Part shown: positions 63,878-64,000 of the stretch, piece by piece | Numbering within the stretch: the first letter of the stretch is position 1 | How the letters are laid out: each line of letters starts with the position of its first letter | Assembly: GCF_003696365.1 (NCBI RefSeq) | Contig: NZ_RFFM01000005.1 | Span: 124,001-188,000, forward strand | Direction: 5' to 3' | DNA length: 64,000 nt | From: Stutzerimonas zhaodongensis | GTDB taxonomy: Bacteria > Pseudomonadota > Gammaproteobacteria > Pseudomonadales > Pseudomonadaceae | The notes under the pieces: generated by a model | The model's input: the letters and a program-made list of their open reading frames with translations, nothing else | The model's database searches: none | What the model was told of the DNA's origin: nothing | Made by a program: the position numbers and the translations under genes

Positions 63878-63912
63878 CCGAGAGCATTTTCTGAAGCTCT
63901 CGGTGATTTTTG
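63878..63912 (+). terminator. Intrinsic terminator of folE
   Basis: CCGAGAGC, a ten-base loop and GCTCTCGG are followed by TGATTTTTG, just after the folE stop. Confidence 0.85.
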
Positions 63913-64000
63913 ACCCTGCTCCCGCGCTATTTAAGCCACTGCTCAATCAAACATGCCTACATGTCGCGGATGACTGGCCACTCGCTGTAACCAAGCGCAG

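Noticed and set aside
63957-64000. Possible 3' end of a minus-strand gene ending ALGYSEWPVIRDM
   Set aside because: Only about 14 codons are inside the window, too few to support a gene.

Overview
The window reads as about 64 kb of core chromosome from a gamma-proteobacterium of the Pseudomonas stutzeri (Stutzerimonas) type. The DNA is GC-rich and densely coding. The gene neighbourhoods smc-zipA-ligA, dnaX-ybaB-recR, aer-cco-ccoGHIS-hemN-anr-apt and folE-prmB-aroC-mtnBDC-alkA-speE follow Pseudomonas order. Two tandem cbb3 oxidase operons, only the second carrying ccoQ, match what is known of P. stutzeri. I see no rRNA, tRNA, CRISPR array, insertion sequence, prophage or integron.

Layout. 1-9.8 kb: a cut-off Na+/H+ antiporter-family permease, queD, then ligA, zipA, smc and moaA on the minus strand. 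10-16 kb: a voltage-gated K+ channel with a C-terminal zinc ribbon, then a caa3-type oxidase locus (subunit II fused to cytochrome c, subunit I fused to III, small membrane partners), tusA and rlmM. 17-22.8 kb: aconitase, an Aer-like receptor and an alpha/beta hydrolase. 22.9-35 kb: cco-1 (NOP), cco-2 (NOQP), the assembly genes ccoGHIS, a SafE-like membrane protein and nadE. 36-39.4 kb: a HemN-like radical SAM protein behind a clear Anr-type promoter, anr, apt and a SCO copper chaperone. 39.4-42.8 kb: a sulfonate/nitrate-type ABC importer with an extra binding protein of another family. 42.9-47.3 kb: recR, ybaB, dnaX, pdxB. 47.4-51 kb: a MATE pump, a TSUP permease, a divergent LysR regulator and an RraB-like protein. 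51.2-64 kb: speE, alkA, a periplasmic phosphatase-like protein, two small PLDc_N proteins, methionine salvage mtnC-mtnD-mtnB with an overlapping MFS gene, aroC, a secreted hydrolase, an anchored coiled-coil protein, prmB, an isochorismatase-fold protein lacking its usual cysteine, an Smr protein and folE.

How it works together. The middle third is a respiratory block: three terminal oxidases (one haem-copper A-type, two cbb3), their copper and haem assembly proteins, the oxygen-sensing regulator and an aerotaxis receptor. This suits a denitrifier-like bacterium that moves between oxic and microoxic conditions.

I did not find a large unknown system. The most notable points are the HemN-like protein, which has lost several residues that bind the cluster and SAM in canonical HemN although it sits behind a textbook Anr promoter; the mosaic identity between the two cco operons and the absence of ccoQ from one; the Cys-to-Ser change in the isochorismatase-fold protein; the zinc-ribbon K+ channel; and several inverted repeats in regulatory gaps.
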